From assembly GCF_026340675.1 (NCBI RefSeq), contig NZ_JAPEOX010000001.1, forward strand, positions 4,030,001-4,094,000: a stretch of DNA of 64,000 nt, in the 5' to 3' direction. Each line of letters begins with the position of its first letter. Position 1 is the first letter of the stretch. The position numbers and the translations under genes were made by a program. Below, in pieces: positions 25,499 through 34,568 of the stretch. The notes under the pieces were generated by a model. The model ran no database searches and was not told the DNA's origin. It worked only from the letters and a program-made list of their open reading frames with translations. The stretch comes from Streptomyces sp. NBC_01264. Lineage in GTDB: Bacteria > Actinomycetota > Actinomycetes > Streptomycetales > Streptomycetaceae.

Positions 25499-27166
25499 GT
25501 GAGGCACAGCAGCGTGCAAGGGGAGGGGGCGCCGGGCCGGGCCGGCGACGGCATATCCGGCGCCGGCACCCGTCCGACGGCCACCAGTGCCGTACCCGCA
25601 CCGAGGTCCGGCTCCGGCCGGGGCGGGGGCGCGGGCGGGGGCCGGCGGCCGACCCGGCGGGGGCGCCGCGTACTGCGCTGGACGGCTTCCATCCTCGCAC
25701 TGCTCATACTCGGGACGGCGGCGGCCGGTTACCTCTACTACCGCCACCTCAACGGCAACATCCGCAGCGGCCAGCGCCTGAGCGGCGACAGCGGGGTCGC
25801 CAGGAGCGAGGCCGACGCCGCGGGCCGGCGCCCGATCAACATCCTGATGCTCGGCTCCGACGTCCGCGACGAGGAGAACGCGAAGCTCGGCGGGGACTGG
25901 GACAACATCGGCGGCCCCGCGCGGGCCGACGTGCAGATGCTGATCCACATATCGGCCGACCGGAAGAACGCCTCGGTGACCTCCGTTCCGCGCGACACGA
26001 TCGTGGACATCCCCGAGTGCTCCGACCCCAAGACGGGCGCGAAGTACAAGGCCACCAAGATGATGATCAACGAGAGCTTCTCGCGCGGGGGTCCGGGCTG
26101 CACCCTGGCCACCTGGGAGAAGATGGCCAACGTCTACATCGACCACTGGATGACGATCGACTTCGTCGGGGTCGTGAGCATGGCCGACGCGATCGGCGGC
26201 GTGGACGTCTGCGTCAACCAGAACGTCTTCGACCAGTCGGAGCCGGGGTCGGGTACGGGTGGCTCCGGCCTCAAGCTGAAGGCCGGTACCACCAGGGTCC
26301 AGGGCAAGCAGGCACTCCAGTGGCTGCGCACCCGGCACGCCTTCGGCAGTGACATGGCCCGGGCCAAGGCGCAGCACATGTACATGAACTCGATGATGCG
26401 CGGGCTCAAGAGCCAGAACGCCTTCACCGACCTGCCCCGCCTCACGGGCCTGGCGGAAGCGGCGACGAAGGCGCTGGAGGTGTCGGAGGAGATCGGGACG
26501 GTCAAGAAGCTCCTCGACCTCGCCCTGCTGCTCAAGGACGTGCCGATCAACCGCATCACCTCGACCACGATCCCGGTGCTGACGGCCCCGAGCGACAAGG
26601 ACCGGCTGATCCTCGACCCCAAGGACGCCCCGAAGGTGTGGGAGCTGCTCCGCGAGGACGTAGCCATGGACAAGAACGGCGACCCGGCGCCCGCCGCGAG
26701 CGCGTCGGCGTCCACCCCCGCGCCGGCCACGCAGCCGTCCTCCGCGCCGCCGGCCTCCGCCCCCGGAAAGATCGCCGTACAGGTGGTCAACGGCACGGGC
26801 TCCGGTGCGAAGCCCGTGCCCAAGCGGGCCACGGCCATCGCGGGCCAGCTCGTCGGCAAGGGGTTCACCCTGGCCAAGGCGGACGTCGCGCTCATCCCGG
26901 AGAAGGCGACGGTCGTCCGCTACGCCACGGACGCCCAGGCCGCCGACGCGCAGAGCGTGGCCGCGGCGCTCGGCATTCCGGCCACCTCGGTGCAGAAGGC
27001 TGCCTCGGCGGCCAGGATCACGGTCCTGGTGGGCGCAGATTGGCGCGAGGGCAACGTCTACCCGCAGCAGGCACCGCCCGAGGCCGGCGACGTCCCGGAG
27101 TCGGCCGACGTGCTCAACGCCACGGACACCAGCTGCATGGACATCTACAAGCCGTTCCGCTGGTGA
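25499..27166 (+). CDS. LCP family glycopolymer transferase 3 with LytR_C domain
   Basis: Protein of 555 residues with a Gly/Arg-rich cytoplasmic start, a membrane helix (~residues 58-80), an LCP domain (NILMLGSDVR, VTSVPRDTIVDIP, DAIGGVDVCV, LQWLRTRHAFG) and a LytR_C domain (KIAVQVVNGTGSG). The usual R-[ST]-D-T motif reads RADVQML, a small departure from its neighbours. GTG at 25499. It probably lies in one transcript with LCP gene 2 and is closed by the strong terminator after it. Confidence 0.92.
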   Translation: MRHSSVQGEGAPGRAGDGISGAGTRPTATSAVPAPRSGSGRGGGAGGGRRPTRRGRRVLRWTASILALLILGTAAAGYLYYRHLNGNIRSGQRLSGDSGVARSEADAAGRRPINILMLGSDVRDEENAKLGGDWDNIGGPARADVQMLIHISADRKNASVTSVPRDTIVDIPECSDPKTGAKYKATKMMINESFSRGGPGCTLATWEKMANVYIDHWMTIDFVGVVSMADAIGGVDVCVNQNVFDQSEPGSGTGGSGLKLKAGTTRVQGKQALQWLRTRHAFGSDMARAKAQHMYMNSMMRGLKSQNAFTDLPRLTGLAEAATKALEVSEEIGTVKKLLDLALLLKDVPINRITSTTIPVLTAPSDKDRLILDPKDAPKVWELLREDVAMDKNGDPAPAASASASTPAPATQPSSAPPASAPGKIAVQVVNGTGSGAKPVPKRATAIAGQLVGKGFTLAKADVALIPEKATVVRYATDAQAADAQSVAAALGIPATSVQKAASAARITVLVGADWREGNVYPQQAPPEAGDVPESADVLNATDTSCMDIYKPFRW

Positions 27167-27192
27167 CCTGAGAGGCCGGCGGCCTCGAACAC

Positions 27193-27237
27193 CGAAAGGG
27201 GTGACCCGGTCCGACGAGGACCGGGTCACCCCTTTCG
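27193..27237. terminator. 20-bp perfect hairpin, bidirectional terminator
   Basis: Arms 27193-27212 and 27218-27237 are exact reverse complements with a 5-nt loop; the ends are A- and T-rich (GAAAGGGG...CCCCTTTC), followed by GTGTTTGTT. It sits between the convergent LCP gene 3 and the glycosyltransferase. Confidence 0.9.
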
Positions 27238-27263
27238 TGTTTGTTCCGTGCGGCTACGGGAGC

Positions 27264-28289
27264 TCAGAGCCCGGCGGGGTCCCGGCTCACCGACGGGCGG
27301 CGGCTCGCGATGACCTTGGCGGCGAGCGAGCGCGGGCTGGTCAGGAAGCCGTAGCCCCAGCACACGTGCATGGTCGCCAGGGCGACGGGGATCCGCAGCC
27401 GCGCTCCCAGCGAGAGCCCCTTGCCGGCCGGGACGGATCCCGCGGTGATCGCCGCGAGGTAGCCCGCCGGGAGGACGAAGGCCCACGGGGTGACGGCCGC
27501 GCCGACGACCAGACCGGCGGCGATCGCGCAGACGGCGGCCGGCGGGGCGAGGTAGCGCAGGTTGATGGAGCCCGCGTGGTACCGGGCCACCACGTGGCGC
27601 CAGCGCCCGTAGTCCTTGTACTGCTTGGCGAGCGCCCGCACCGAGGGGCGCGGCCGGTACTGGACCTTCAGCTCCGGCGAGAACCAGATCAGCCCGCCGG
27701 CCTCGCGGATGCGGAAGTTCAGCTCCCAGTCCTGCGCGCGGATGAACTCCACGTTGTACCCGCCGGCCGCCTCCAGGGCCTCCCGACGGAACACCCCGAG
27801 GTAGACGGTGTCAGCGGGGCCGGCCTTGCCACCGGTGTGGAAGGCGGCGTTGCCGACGCCGATCCGTGAGGTCATCGCGGCGGCGACTGCGTCCTCCCAG
27901 GGGTTCTCGCCCTCGGCGTGCATGATGCCGCCGACGTTCTGCGCGCCGGTCTCCTCCAGGAGACGGACCGCGGTGGCGATGTAGTTCGGGGAGAGCATGC
28001 CGTGGCCGTCCACGCGGACGACGATCGGGTGGCGCGAGGCCTGGATGGCCGCGTTGAGGGCGGCGGGGGTGCGGCCGGTGGGGTTCGGGACGGTGTGGAC
28101 CCGGGGGTCTTCCCGTACCAGCTCGGCGGCGATCTCGTCCGTACGGTCCCTGGAGGGACCGAGGGCGATCACCACTTCCATCTCACCCCCGTACTCCTGT
28201 CCGAGGATGTGGTGGACCGAGTCGCGCAGGTGGCGCTCCTCGTTGAGCACCGGCATGATCACCGAGACTGCGGGCTGCTGGGCGGGCAT
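27264..28289 (-). CDS. family 2 glycosyltransferase with C-terminal membrane helices
   Basis: Protein of 341 residues. GT2 signatures: VSVIMPVLNEERHLRDSV, the sugar-nucleotide site VVRVDGHGML, and QDWELNFRIREAGG near the catalytic base. Two or three hydrophobic helices (residues ~255-300) anchor it. I choose the ATG at 28289 (MPAQQPAVSV) because GAAGGA lies just upstream; a TTG four codons earlier is the alternative. It is embedded among LCP genes, so it likely builds part of the polymer they attach. Donor and acceptor unknown. Confidence 0.88.
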   Translation of the reverse strand: MPAQQPAVSVIMPVLNEERHLRDSVHHILGQEYGGEMEVVIALGPSRDRTDEIAAELVREDPRVHTVPNPTGRTPAALNAAIQASRHPIVVRVDGHGMLSPNYIATAVRLLEETGAQNVGGIMHAEGENPWEDAVAAAMTSRIGVGNAAFHTGGKAGPADTVYLGVFRREALEAAGGYNVEFIRAQDWELNFRIREAGGLIWFSPELKVQYRPRPSVRALAKQYKDYGRWRHVVARYHAGSINLRYLAPPAAVCAIAAGLVVGAAVTPWAFVLPAGYLAAITAGSVPAGKGLSLGARLRIPVALATMHVCWGYGFLTSPRSLAAKVIASRRPSVSRDPAGL

Positions 28290-28421
28290 GTGGTCCTTCA
28301 AGGTCGGGTATCGGTGTCACGTTACCGCGTACGGGGGAACCGGGTGCGCGCCGGATGAGCAGTACGGACAGCAGCTGATCGTATGGACCTACTGTTCTGA
28401 CGAATCTGCCGATCGTGCGAG

Positions 28422-29960
28422 GTGTCCCCCGTGCCCCAGCCGCACCGTCCCACCCGACCCGCCCTGCCCGCCCGGTCCGCCCGGCCGTCGCAGCGCGCGC
28501 CGCGGCCCGGCGGTCCGGCCGGGCCCCGGGCGGGCGGGCACCGGCCGGCGGACAGACCCCGCTGGGGCGTCCGGCTCGCCGCGGGACTGTCGGTGCTCGT
28601 CCTGGGCTCGGGGGCCCTGGGGCACGCGGTGATGACCGGACTGGACACCGGGATCCAGCGCGTGGACCCCTTCAAGGACATGAAGAACCGCCCGCAGGCC
28701 GGACACGGGGTGAACTTCCTGCTCGTCGGCACCGACGGCCGCGACAAGATCACCGCCGCGGAGAAGCGCGAGTACCGCCTGGGCGGCGCGCCCTGTCACT
28801 GCACCGACACCGTCATGCTGGTCCACCTCTCGGCGGACCGGGCCCGGGCCAGTGTGGTCAGCCTCCCCCGGGACAGCTTCGTGGAGCTGCCCGCGCACGT
28901 CGACGGCTCCAGCGGCAAACCGCACGGGGCCCACCCCGTGAAGCTGAACGCCGCCTACGCCGAGGGCGGGCCCCAGCTGACCGTGCGCACCGTCGAGAAC
29001 ATGACCCGCGTGAAGATCGACCACTACCTGGAGGTCGACTTCACCAGCTTCATGAAGACGGTCGACGCCATGGGCGGCGTGGAGATCTGCACGGCCAAGA
29101 CCATGAAGGACCCCAACACCGGCCTCGACCTGCTCCCCGGCACCCACCGGCTCAGCGGTGGCCAGGCCCTGCAGTACGTGCGCTCGCGCCATGTCGACGG
29201 GGCCTCGGACCTGGGCCGGATGCAGCGCCAGCAGCGGTTCATCGCCGCCCTGATCAAGCAGGCCACGGGCGGCGGGGTGCTGCTCAATCCCGTCAAGTTC
29301 AAGCAGGTCAGCTCCACCCTGCTGAGCTCGGTCCGGGCCGACCGGGGCTTCGGCTCCGAGCAGATGCTGGCGCTCGGGCAGGCGATGCGCGATTTCACCC
29401 CCTCCTCCTCGGAGTTCGCCTCCGTGCCCGTCGGCAACCCCTCCTTCCCGGTCAAGGGCCTCGGTTCCACCGTGAAATGGGACGAGGCGAAGGCCGCGAA
29501 GCTCTTCCGGGCACTGCGCGAGGACCGGCCGATGGCCCCGCCCCCGGCTGCCGCCGCCGGCAAGCCGGTGCAGCGGCAGCCCGCGGTGCCGGTGGACGTG
29601 CCGCCCGGGCAGGTCCGGGTCCAGGTGGAGAACGGCACCCGGATCGACGGGCTGGGCACCCGGGTGGACTCGGCGCTGCGCGCCACCGGCTTCGACACCA
29701 CCCGGGCTCCGGGGAACGGCGCGAGCCGGGACGTCAAGCGCACGGTGATCACGTACGACCCGCGCTGGGACCGGTCGGCCCGTACGGTGTCCACCGCGCT
29801 GCCCGGCAGCGAGATGCGGGCCGTGCGGGGGCAGGGGCGGACCGTCGTGGTGATCGCGGGCGCGGACTACCGCAAGGTGGTGGCGGTGCGCGCGGAGGAC
29901 CCGTACCAGGGCGAGTTCGGCGTGGTCACCGGCGACCAGGTGGTCTGCGGCGGCTCCTGA
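28422..29960 (+). CDS. LCP family glycopolymer transferase 4 with LytR_C domain
   Basis: Protein of 512 residues, divergent from the glycosyltransferase gene with 132 nt between. Pro/Arg-rich start, one helix (VRLAAGLSVLVLGSGALGHA), LCP domain (FLLVGTDGRDKI, CTDTVMLVHL, VSLPRDSFVELP, DAMGGVEIC, GGQALQYVRSRH) and LytR_C domain (VRVQVENGTRIDG). GTG at 28422; GTG at 28431 is also possible. It ends 41 nt before the convergent SDR gene. Confidence 0.92.
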   Translation: MSPVPQPHRPTRPALPARSARPSQRAPRPGGPAGPRAGGHRPADRPRWGVRLAAGLSVLVLGSGALGHAVMTGLDTGIQRVDPFKDMKNRPQAGHGVNFLLVGTDGRDKITAAEKREYRLGGAPCHCTDTVMLVHLSADRARASVVSLPRDSFVELPAHVDGSSGKPHGAHPVKLNAAYAEGGPQLTVRTVENMTRVKIDHYLEVDFTSFMKTVDAMGGVEICTAKTMKDPNTGLDLLPGTHRLSGGQALQYVRSRHVDGASDLGRMQRQQRFIAALIKQATGGGVLLNPVKFKQVSSTLLSSVRADRGFGSEQMLALGQAMRDFTPSSSEFASVPVGNPSFPVKGLGSTVKWDEAKAAKLFRALREDRPMAPPPAAAAGKPVQRQPAVPVDVPPGQVRVQVENGTRIDGLGTRVDSALRATGFDTTRAPGNGASRDVKRTVITYDPRWDRSARTVSTALPGSEMRAVRGQGRTVVVIAGADYRKVVAVRAEDPYQGEFGVVTGDQVVCGGS

Positions 29961-30001
29961 GCGGGAGCGGGAGCGGGTACGGGCCGGGGCGGCGGCCGGG
30001 G

Positions 30002-30913
30002 TTACAGCGGGTCGCCGAGGGGCCCGTACTCCTCCTCCAGGTTCTCGGCCCAGTGGGCGGCGAAGTCTGGCTGGGTGCCGTCGGCGTCGGTGAAGCCGTA
30101 CTCGCGGTACAGGCCCCAGGTGGCCAGGGCCCGTCCCGTCCTGGCCATGACATCGGGGTCGGCGGCCAGTGCGGCGACGGCGCGGCCGAGGTAGGCCGGG
30201 GTCTCGGAGTGGGCGAAGTTCGGGTCCTGGGCCGCGCCGTCGCGCCAGTTGTCCTCGGTGACGCCGAAGTGCTCGAGGAGGGCCTCCGAGCGCAGGAAGC
30301 CCGGCGTGATGGCCACGGCCGCGACGCCGTGCGGCCGCAGCTCGGCGGCCTGGGCGACCGCGAGGCGGATGACCGCCGACTTCGCCAGGTCGTAGAAGAA
30401 CGTGCCGCGGTAGCGGGCGGTGTTCCCGTCGGTGACCTCCACGACCAGGCCGCTCTTACGGGCGACCATGAGCGGGAGCGCGAACCGGCTGGTGATGACG
30501 TGGGTCTCCACCGCCTGCCGCAGCAGCCGCAGTCCGGTCTCCAGGTCCTGCTCCCACAGGGGGTGTTCCCAGTCGGTCAGCGGGTCTCCGCCCCAGACGG
30601 AGTTCACCAGGACGTCGAGCCGGCCGTCCTGTTCGGCGGCGATCCTGTCGACGAGGGCCCGGACCTCGTCGGGCCGGCTGTGGTCGGTCCGTGCGGCGAT
30701 GCCCAGGCCGCCCGCCGCGGTGACCTGCTCGGCGGTCTGCTCGATGGTTTCCGGGCGGTCCAGGTCGGAGCGCCCACCGGTGCTGCTGCGGCCGGTGACG
30801 TACACCGTCGCGCCGGCGGCACCGAGCTCGACGGCGATGCCCCGTCCGCCGCCCCGGGTACCGCCGGCGACCAGGGCCACCTTGCCGGCCAGCGGGCGTG
30901 CGTCGGTCTTCAT
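30002..30913 (-). CDS. SDR family oxidoreductase
   Basis: NAD(P)-dependent short-chain dehydrogenase of 303 residues. Rossmann motif AGGTRGGGRGIA, NSVWGG in place of the usual NNAG, and the catalytic YDLAK are visible. ATG at 30913 with GGAGGAAT just upstream; the ATG overlaps the TGA of the TetR gene (ATGA), so regulator and enzyme are coupled. Substrate unknown; the TetR partner suggests induction by a small molecule. Confidence 0.9.
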   Translation of the reverse strand: MKTDARPLAGKVALVAGGTRGGGRGIAVELGAAGATVYVTGRSSTGGRSDLDRPETIEQTAEQVTAAGGLGIAARTDHSRPDEVRALVDRIAAEQDGRLDVLVNSVWGGDPLTDWEHPLWEQDLETGLRLLRQAVETHVITSRFALPLMVARKSGLVVEVTDGNTARYRGTFFYDLAKSAVIRLAVAQAAELRPHGVAAVAITPGFLRSEALLEHFGVTEDNWRDGAAQDPNFAHSETPAYLGRAVAALAADPDVMARTGRALATWGLYREYGFTDADGTQPDFAAHWAENLEEEYGPLGDPL

Positions 30914-31545
30914 GATTCCTCCAGGTCGTGGCGGCCGGCTCGCGGCGGAAGGTGAGGAGGGTGCGGAAGGTGCGGGGCCAGCACGACGTCGAGCTCCTGC
31001 CGGAGCCGCTGTCCGAGGGTGCCCTCGCGTTCGAGTGCCCAGGTCAGACCGGCCCCGGCGGCGATCGCCTGTACGGTGCGGGCCAGCGCGGCGACATCGG
31101 TTCCGCCGCGGAGCTCGCCCGCGCCGACCGCCTCCGTCAGCAGCTCCCCGATCACCCGCCCGTGCGTACGGTGAACGGCGAGCGCACGCTCGTAGAGCTG
31201 CGGGTCCCCGAGATCCATGCACAGGAACGCCAGGTGATGGGCGAAGCTCTCCGGCGTGGCCATCACGGCCGCCGACTCCACCGTCAGCGCCACCAGGGCC
31301 CCGAGCGCCGAGTCGTGCGACCCGCGCACGCGCTCGGCCGTCTCGCTCGCGCCCTTCTCGGACAGGTCGGCGAGCGCCAGGAGCAGTCCGCGCTTGGATC
31401 CGAACCGCTGCACCAGGGTCGCCGGAACCAGTCCGACCTCGCGCGCCACAGCGGCCAGGGTGAGACCCGCGGGCCCCACCCGGCCCATGACCTGCGCCGT
31501 CGCACGCAGGATCACCGCGTCCTCGATCCCCCGGGGACGTGCCAT
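30910..31545 (-). CDS. TetR/AcrR family repressor
   Basis: Protein of 211 residues with an N-terminal helix-turn-helix (LTLAAVAREVGLVPATLVQRFGSKRGLLLAL) and a variable ligand-binding domain. I start it at ATG 31545 (MARPRGIED) because the ATG 21 nt upstream would lie inside the likely operator. It forms an operon with the SDR gene (ATGA overlap) and probably represses that operon. Confidence 0.9.
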   Translation of the reverse strand: MARPRGIEDAVILRATAQVMGRVGPAGLTLAAVAREVGLVPATLVQRFGSKRGLLLALADLSEKGASETAERVRGSHDSALGALVALTVESAAVMATPESFAHHLAFLCMDLGDPQLYERALAVHRTHGRVIGELLTEAVGAGELRGGTDVAALARTVQAIAAGAGLTWALEREGTLGQRLRQELDVVLAPHLPHPPHLPPRAGRHDLEES

Positions 31546-31564
31546 CACCGCCACCCCCTCATTC

Positions 31565-31584
31565 ATAAATGCTCGTTCATTTAT
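31565..31584. promoter_or_regulatory. palindromic operator for the TetR-SDR operon
   Basis: ATAAATG (31565-31571) and CATTTAT (31578-31584) are inverted 7-mers with a 6-nt spacer, in an unusually AT-rich patch 20 nt before the TetR start. This is the size and position of an autoregulatory TetR operator. Confidence 0.65.
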
Positions 31585-31600
31585 TAAAGCACGCAGAAGC

Positions 31601-31617
31601 CGCCCCTGGGGGGGGCG
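31601..31617 (-). terminator. GC hairpin after the SGNH hydrolase gene
   Basis: CGCCCC (31601-31606) pairs with GGGGCG (31612-31617) over a 5-nt loop, 9 nt past the hydrolase stop and just before the TetR promoter region. Confidence 0.55.
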
Positions 31618-31625
31618 ATCCGCGC

Positions 31626-32453
31626 TCACATCCGGAACCAGCCGTCCGAGTGGGCCTGCTCCATCGCCTCGAAGAAGGCGTCCGCCACCTTCGCGTAGCC
31701 GGTGTCGTTCGGGTGCAGGCCGTCGGCCAGCTCGGCCGGCGTGGTCGCGTCCGCCCGTTCCGCGGGGGTCAGCCAGGGCGCCTTGGCGAACCTGAAGTGC
31801 TTGCCCTCCCCCTGCTCCCGGGTCTCGATCCGCTTGAGGCGCCGGTTGTACACCGCGATGGGCTCGGAGATGTCCTGGCCCTTCGAGCCGGGGGTCGAGG
31901 GGACCAGGCCCTGCATGACGACGGTGACCCCCGGGCGCAGGGTGAAGATCCGGTCGACCAGTTCCTCGGCCTCGTCCGCGGCCCGGTCGGGGTCGCCGCC
32001 GCGGTTCAGGTTGTTCAGTCCGATGTGCAGCAGGACCACGTCGGGCTTCGCGGCCGCGATCCACCGGTCGACCCCGGCACGGATCCGGCCGACGGTGTAT
32101 CCGGGGTGCCCCTCGTGCTGGTTGTCCTCCATCGGGCCCTGGGACCGGGAGCCCACGAAATCGATGGCGTACTTCGACTGGCCCGCGACCAGACGCCCCA
32201 GCGGCAGCCGGTAGCCGCCGAAGTCGGTGCTCCCCACGCCGGCGGTCGTCGAGGCCCCGAGGGGCATGACGCGCAGGGTGCGGGGCGATCCCGTATCGGA
32301 GGAGGCCCCCGGGGAGGCATCGGGGGAGGCCTTCGGGAACGACGGCGCCATGGAGGCGGGAACCTCCTCCGAGGCCGTCGTCAGCAGGGGGACCGCGACG
32401 GCGAGACCTGCGAGTCCGGCGACGCCTGCGAACACGGCCGATCGGCGGTTCAT
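31626..32453 (-). CDS. secreted SGNH/GDSL-type hydrolase
   Basis: Exported esterase/lipase-like protein of 275 residues. Signal peptide: NRRSAVFAGVAGLAGLAVAV, then a Ser/Pro-rich stretch to residue ~57. Catalytic Ser S68 lies in VMPLGASTTAG (GDS motif altered to GAS), the oxyanion Asn in GLNNLN, and the Asp-His pair in DGLHPND near the C-terminus. ATG at 32453. Substrate unknown; family members deacylate lipids or polysaccharides. It lies 43 nt downstream of the thioesterase gene on the same strand. Confidence 0.88.
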   Translation of the reverse strand: MNRRSAVFAGVAGLAGLAVAVPLLTTASEEVPASMAPSFPKASPDASPGASSDTGSPRTLRVMPLGASTTAGVGSTDFGGYRLPLGRLVAGQSKYAIDFVGSRSQGPMEDNQHEGHPGYTVGRIRAGVDRWIAAAKPDVVLLHIGLNNLNRGGDPDRAADEAEELVDRIFTLRPGVTVVMQGLVPSTPGSKGQDISEPIAVYNRRLKRIETREQGEGKHFRFAKAPWLTPAERADATTPAELADGLHPNDTGYAKVADAFFEAMEQAHSDGWFRM

Positions 32454-32496
32454 GGTGCCTTCCAGGTAGTGCGGGACGGGAGCAGTACCGGGAGCA

Positions 32497-33039
32497 CTAG
32501 ACGTCGGCGTCCAGCCCCTGCGCGGACCGCTCTTCCCGCAGGTCACGGATGGCCTGGCGGCGGGCGAGCCGGTGGGTGCGGCGGATCTGGGCCTCCTGGT
32601 AGCGCCGCTCGTCCCGCTCCGTCTCGGGGAGGACCGGCGGGACCTGGCGGGGCTTGCCCTCGGAGTCGACCGCGGCGAAGACGAGGTAGGCGCTGCCGAC
32701 CTGGGTGGCTGGGGTGGACTCGTTCCACCGCTCCGCGAGGACGCGTACGCCGATCTCCATGGAGGAACGGCCGGTCCAGTTGCACTGGGCCTTGACGTGG
32801 ACGAGGTCGCCGACGCGGACGGGGGCGAGGAAGGCCATCTCGTCCATGGAGGCGGTGACCGCCGGGCCACCGGAGTGGCGGCCGGCCACGGCGCCGGCCG
32901 CGTCGTCCACCAGCTTCATGATCACTCCGCCGTGCACCGTTCCGAGCAGGTTGGTGTCATTGGCGGTCATGATGTGGCTGAGGGTGGTGCGGGACGCCGA
33001 GATCGGCTTTCCCGGCAGCTCGCCCGGTATCTCTGTCAT
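32497..33039 (-). CDS. acyl-CoA thioesterase (hot-dog fold)
   Basis: Cytosolic enzyme of 180 residues that hydrolyses acyl-CoA. The hot-dog motif with catalytic Asn and following Gly-rich turn is TANDTNLLGTVHGGVIMKLVDDAAG, and MDEMAFLAPVRVGDL follows. The C-terminus is highly charged (RRYQEAQIRRTHRLARRQ). ATG at 33039; the ribosome site before it is weak. Divergent from LCP gene 5 with 106 nt between. Confidence 0.88.
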   Translation of the reverse strand: MTEIPGELPGKPISASRTTLSHIMTANDTNLLGTVHGGVIMKLVDDAAGAVAGRHSGGPAVTASMDEMAFLAPVRVGDLVHVKAQCNWTGRSSMEIGVRVLAERWNESTPATQVGSAYLVFAAVDSEGKPRQVPPVLPETERDERRYQEAQIRRTHRLARRQAIRDLREERSAQGLDADV

Positions 33040-33145
33040 GGAGACAGCTTAAGTGCGGCCTGGCGGCATCAGCTCTGCAACAGCACCGGTACGAACAGCC
33101 GCCGGGGGTGTTCCGGGCCCCTCCCGGCCAGGCATTCTTAGGCAC

Positions 33146-34501
33146 ATGAGTGACTGGGACGGGTGGAGCGGCGAGCAGGACCAGCGTGGCCGCCGCGATG
33201 ACGGGTACGGCCGCGGCAGCGGCCAGGCGGAGCCGGAAGGCGCACAGCGGATGAGGCGCGTCCAGCGGCCCGGCGCCGGCCCCCAGGCGTCCCGGCAGCC
33301 GCAGCCGCCGCAGCCCCGGCAGCCCCCGCGCCGCCCGGCCCAGCCGCCGGCCGGACCCGCGTACGTGCCTCCGCAGCAGGACGGCTCGTACAGCGGCAGC
33401 GGCGGCAGCTACGACAGCGGCTACAACACCGGCCAGGTCTACGGCGGCGGCCAGCCGCCCAGCGGGCCGCGCGGGCGCGGACCGGGCGGCCCCGGCGGCC
33501 CGGCCCGGCCGGCGGGCCCGGCCCCGGACTGGCGCAAGCGGATCAAGATCGGCTCGATCGTGCTGGTCTCCGGCCTGCTCGTGACGGGCATCGGCACCTA
33601 CTTCTGGGCCGACTCCAACGTGCGCCGCGAGGTCGACCTCTCCAAGGTCATCGAGCGCCCGAAGGAGGGCGACTGCACGACCTACCTGATCGTGGGCTCC
33701 GACAGCCGTGAGGGCATGTCCGCCGAGGACAAGAAGAAGCTCCACACGGGCTCGGCCGAGGGCAAGCGCACCGACTCGATGATGATCCTCGCCAAGTGCT
33801 CCAGCGGGAACACGATGATCTCCCTGCCGCGCGACTCCGACGTGGAGATCCCGTCCTTCGTCGGCTCGGAGTCGGGCAAGAAGTTCGCGGGCACGGGCAA
33901 GCGGACCAAGCTGAACGCGGCGTACGCGCAGGACGGCCCGGAGCTGCTCGTGCGGACGGTGGAGTTCAACACCGGCCTGCGCATCGACCACTACGCGGAG
34001 ATCGGCTTCGCCGGCTTCGCGAACATCGTGGACGCGCTGGGCGGGGTGGAGCTGAACATCGAGAAGGGGTTCAAGGACGAGAAGTCCGGGGCCGACTTCA
34101 AGGAGGGCACCCAGACACTGAACGGCGAGCAGTCGCTGGCCTACGTACGGACCCGCTACGCCTTCGCCGAGTCGGACCTCCAGCGGACCAAGAACCAGCA
34201 GAAGTTCCTGTCGGCGCTGGCGAGCCAGGCGGCGACCCCCACGACGATCATGAACCCGTTCCGGCTGTACCCGGTGCTGGGCGCGGGTCTGGACACGCTG
34301 ATCGTGGACAAGGACATGGGCCTGTGGGACATGGGGTCGATGTTCTTCGCGATGAAGGGCATCAGCGGCGGTGACGGCGTGTCCATGAACATGCCGATCT
34401 CCGGTCAGCGCGGCGGCAACCTCGTCTGGGACAAGGCCAAGGTGCAGCAGCTGGTGCAGCAGATCCAGAAGGACGAGAAGGTCACCGTCCGCGGGAACTG
34501 A
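33146..34501 (+). CDS. LCP family glycopolymer transferase 5
   Basis: Protein of 451 residues. A Gln/Pro/Gly-rich cytoplasmic segment of ~125 residues (DSGYNTGQVYGGGQP) precedes one helix (IKIGSIVLVSGLLVTGIGTYF) and the LCP domain (YLIVGSDSREG, RTDSMMILAK, ISLPRDSDVEIP, DALGGVELNI, GEQSLAYVRTRYAF). No LytR_C domain follows. I start it at ATG 33146 (MSDWDGWSG). It is convergent with manC, giving a lipid-carrier transferase beside a sugar-nucleotide synthase. Confidence 0.92.
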   Translation: MSDWDGWSGEQDQRGRRDDGYGRGSGQAEPEGAQRMRRVQRPGAGPQASRQPQPPQPRQPPRRPAQPPAGPAYVPPQQDGSYSGSGGSYDSGYNTGQVYGGGQPPSGPRGRGPGGPGGPARPAGPAPDWRKRIKIGSIVLVSGLLVTGIGTYFWADSNVRREVDLSKVIERPKEGDCTTYLIVGSDSREGMSAEDKKKLHTGSAEGKRTDSMMILAKCSSGNTMISLPRDSDVEIPSFVGSESGKKFAGTGKRTKLNAAYAQDGPELLVRTVEFNTGLRIDHYAEIGFAGFANIVDALGGVELNIEKGFKDEKSGADFKEGTQTLNGEQSLAYVRTRYAFAESDLQRTKNQQKFLSALASQAATPTTIMNPFRLYPVLGAGLDTLIVDKDMGLWDMGSMFFAMKGISGGDGVSMNMPISGQRGGNLVWDKAKVQQLVQQIQKDEKVTVRGN

Positions 34502-34527
34502 CCACTCCGCGGGAACTGATCACACGG

Positions 34528-34555
34528 GCGGGGCTCCCGGCACCGGGCGCCCCGC
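34528..34555. terminator. hairpin between LCP gene 5 and manC
   Basis: GCGGGGC (34528-34534) pairs with GCCCCGC (34549-34555), and CCCGG/CCGGG pair inside. Located between convergent stops. Confidence 0.6.
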
Positions 34556-34568
34556 TCCGCAGGACGGC

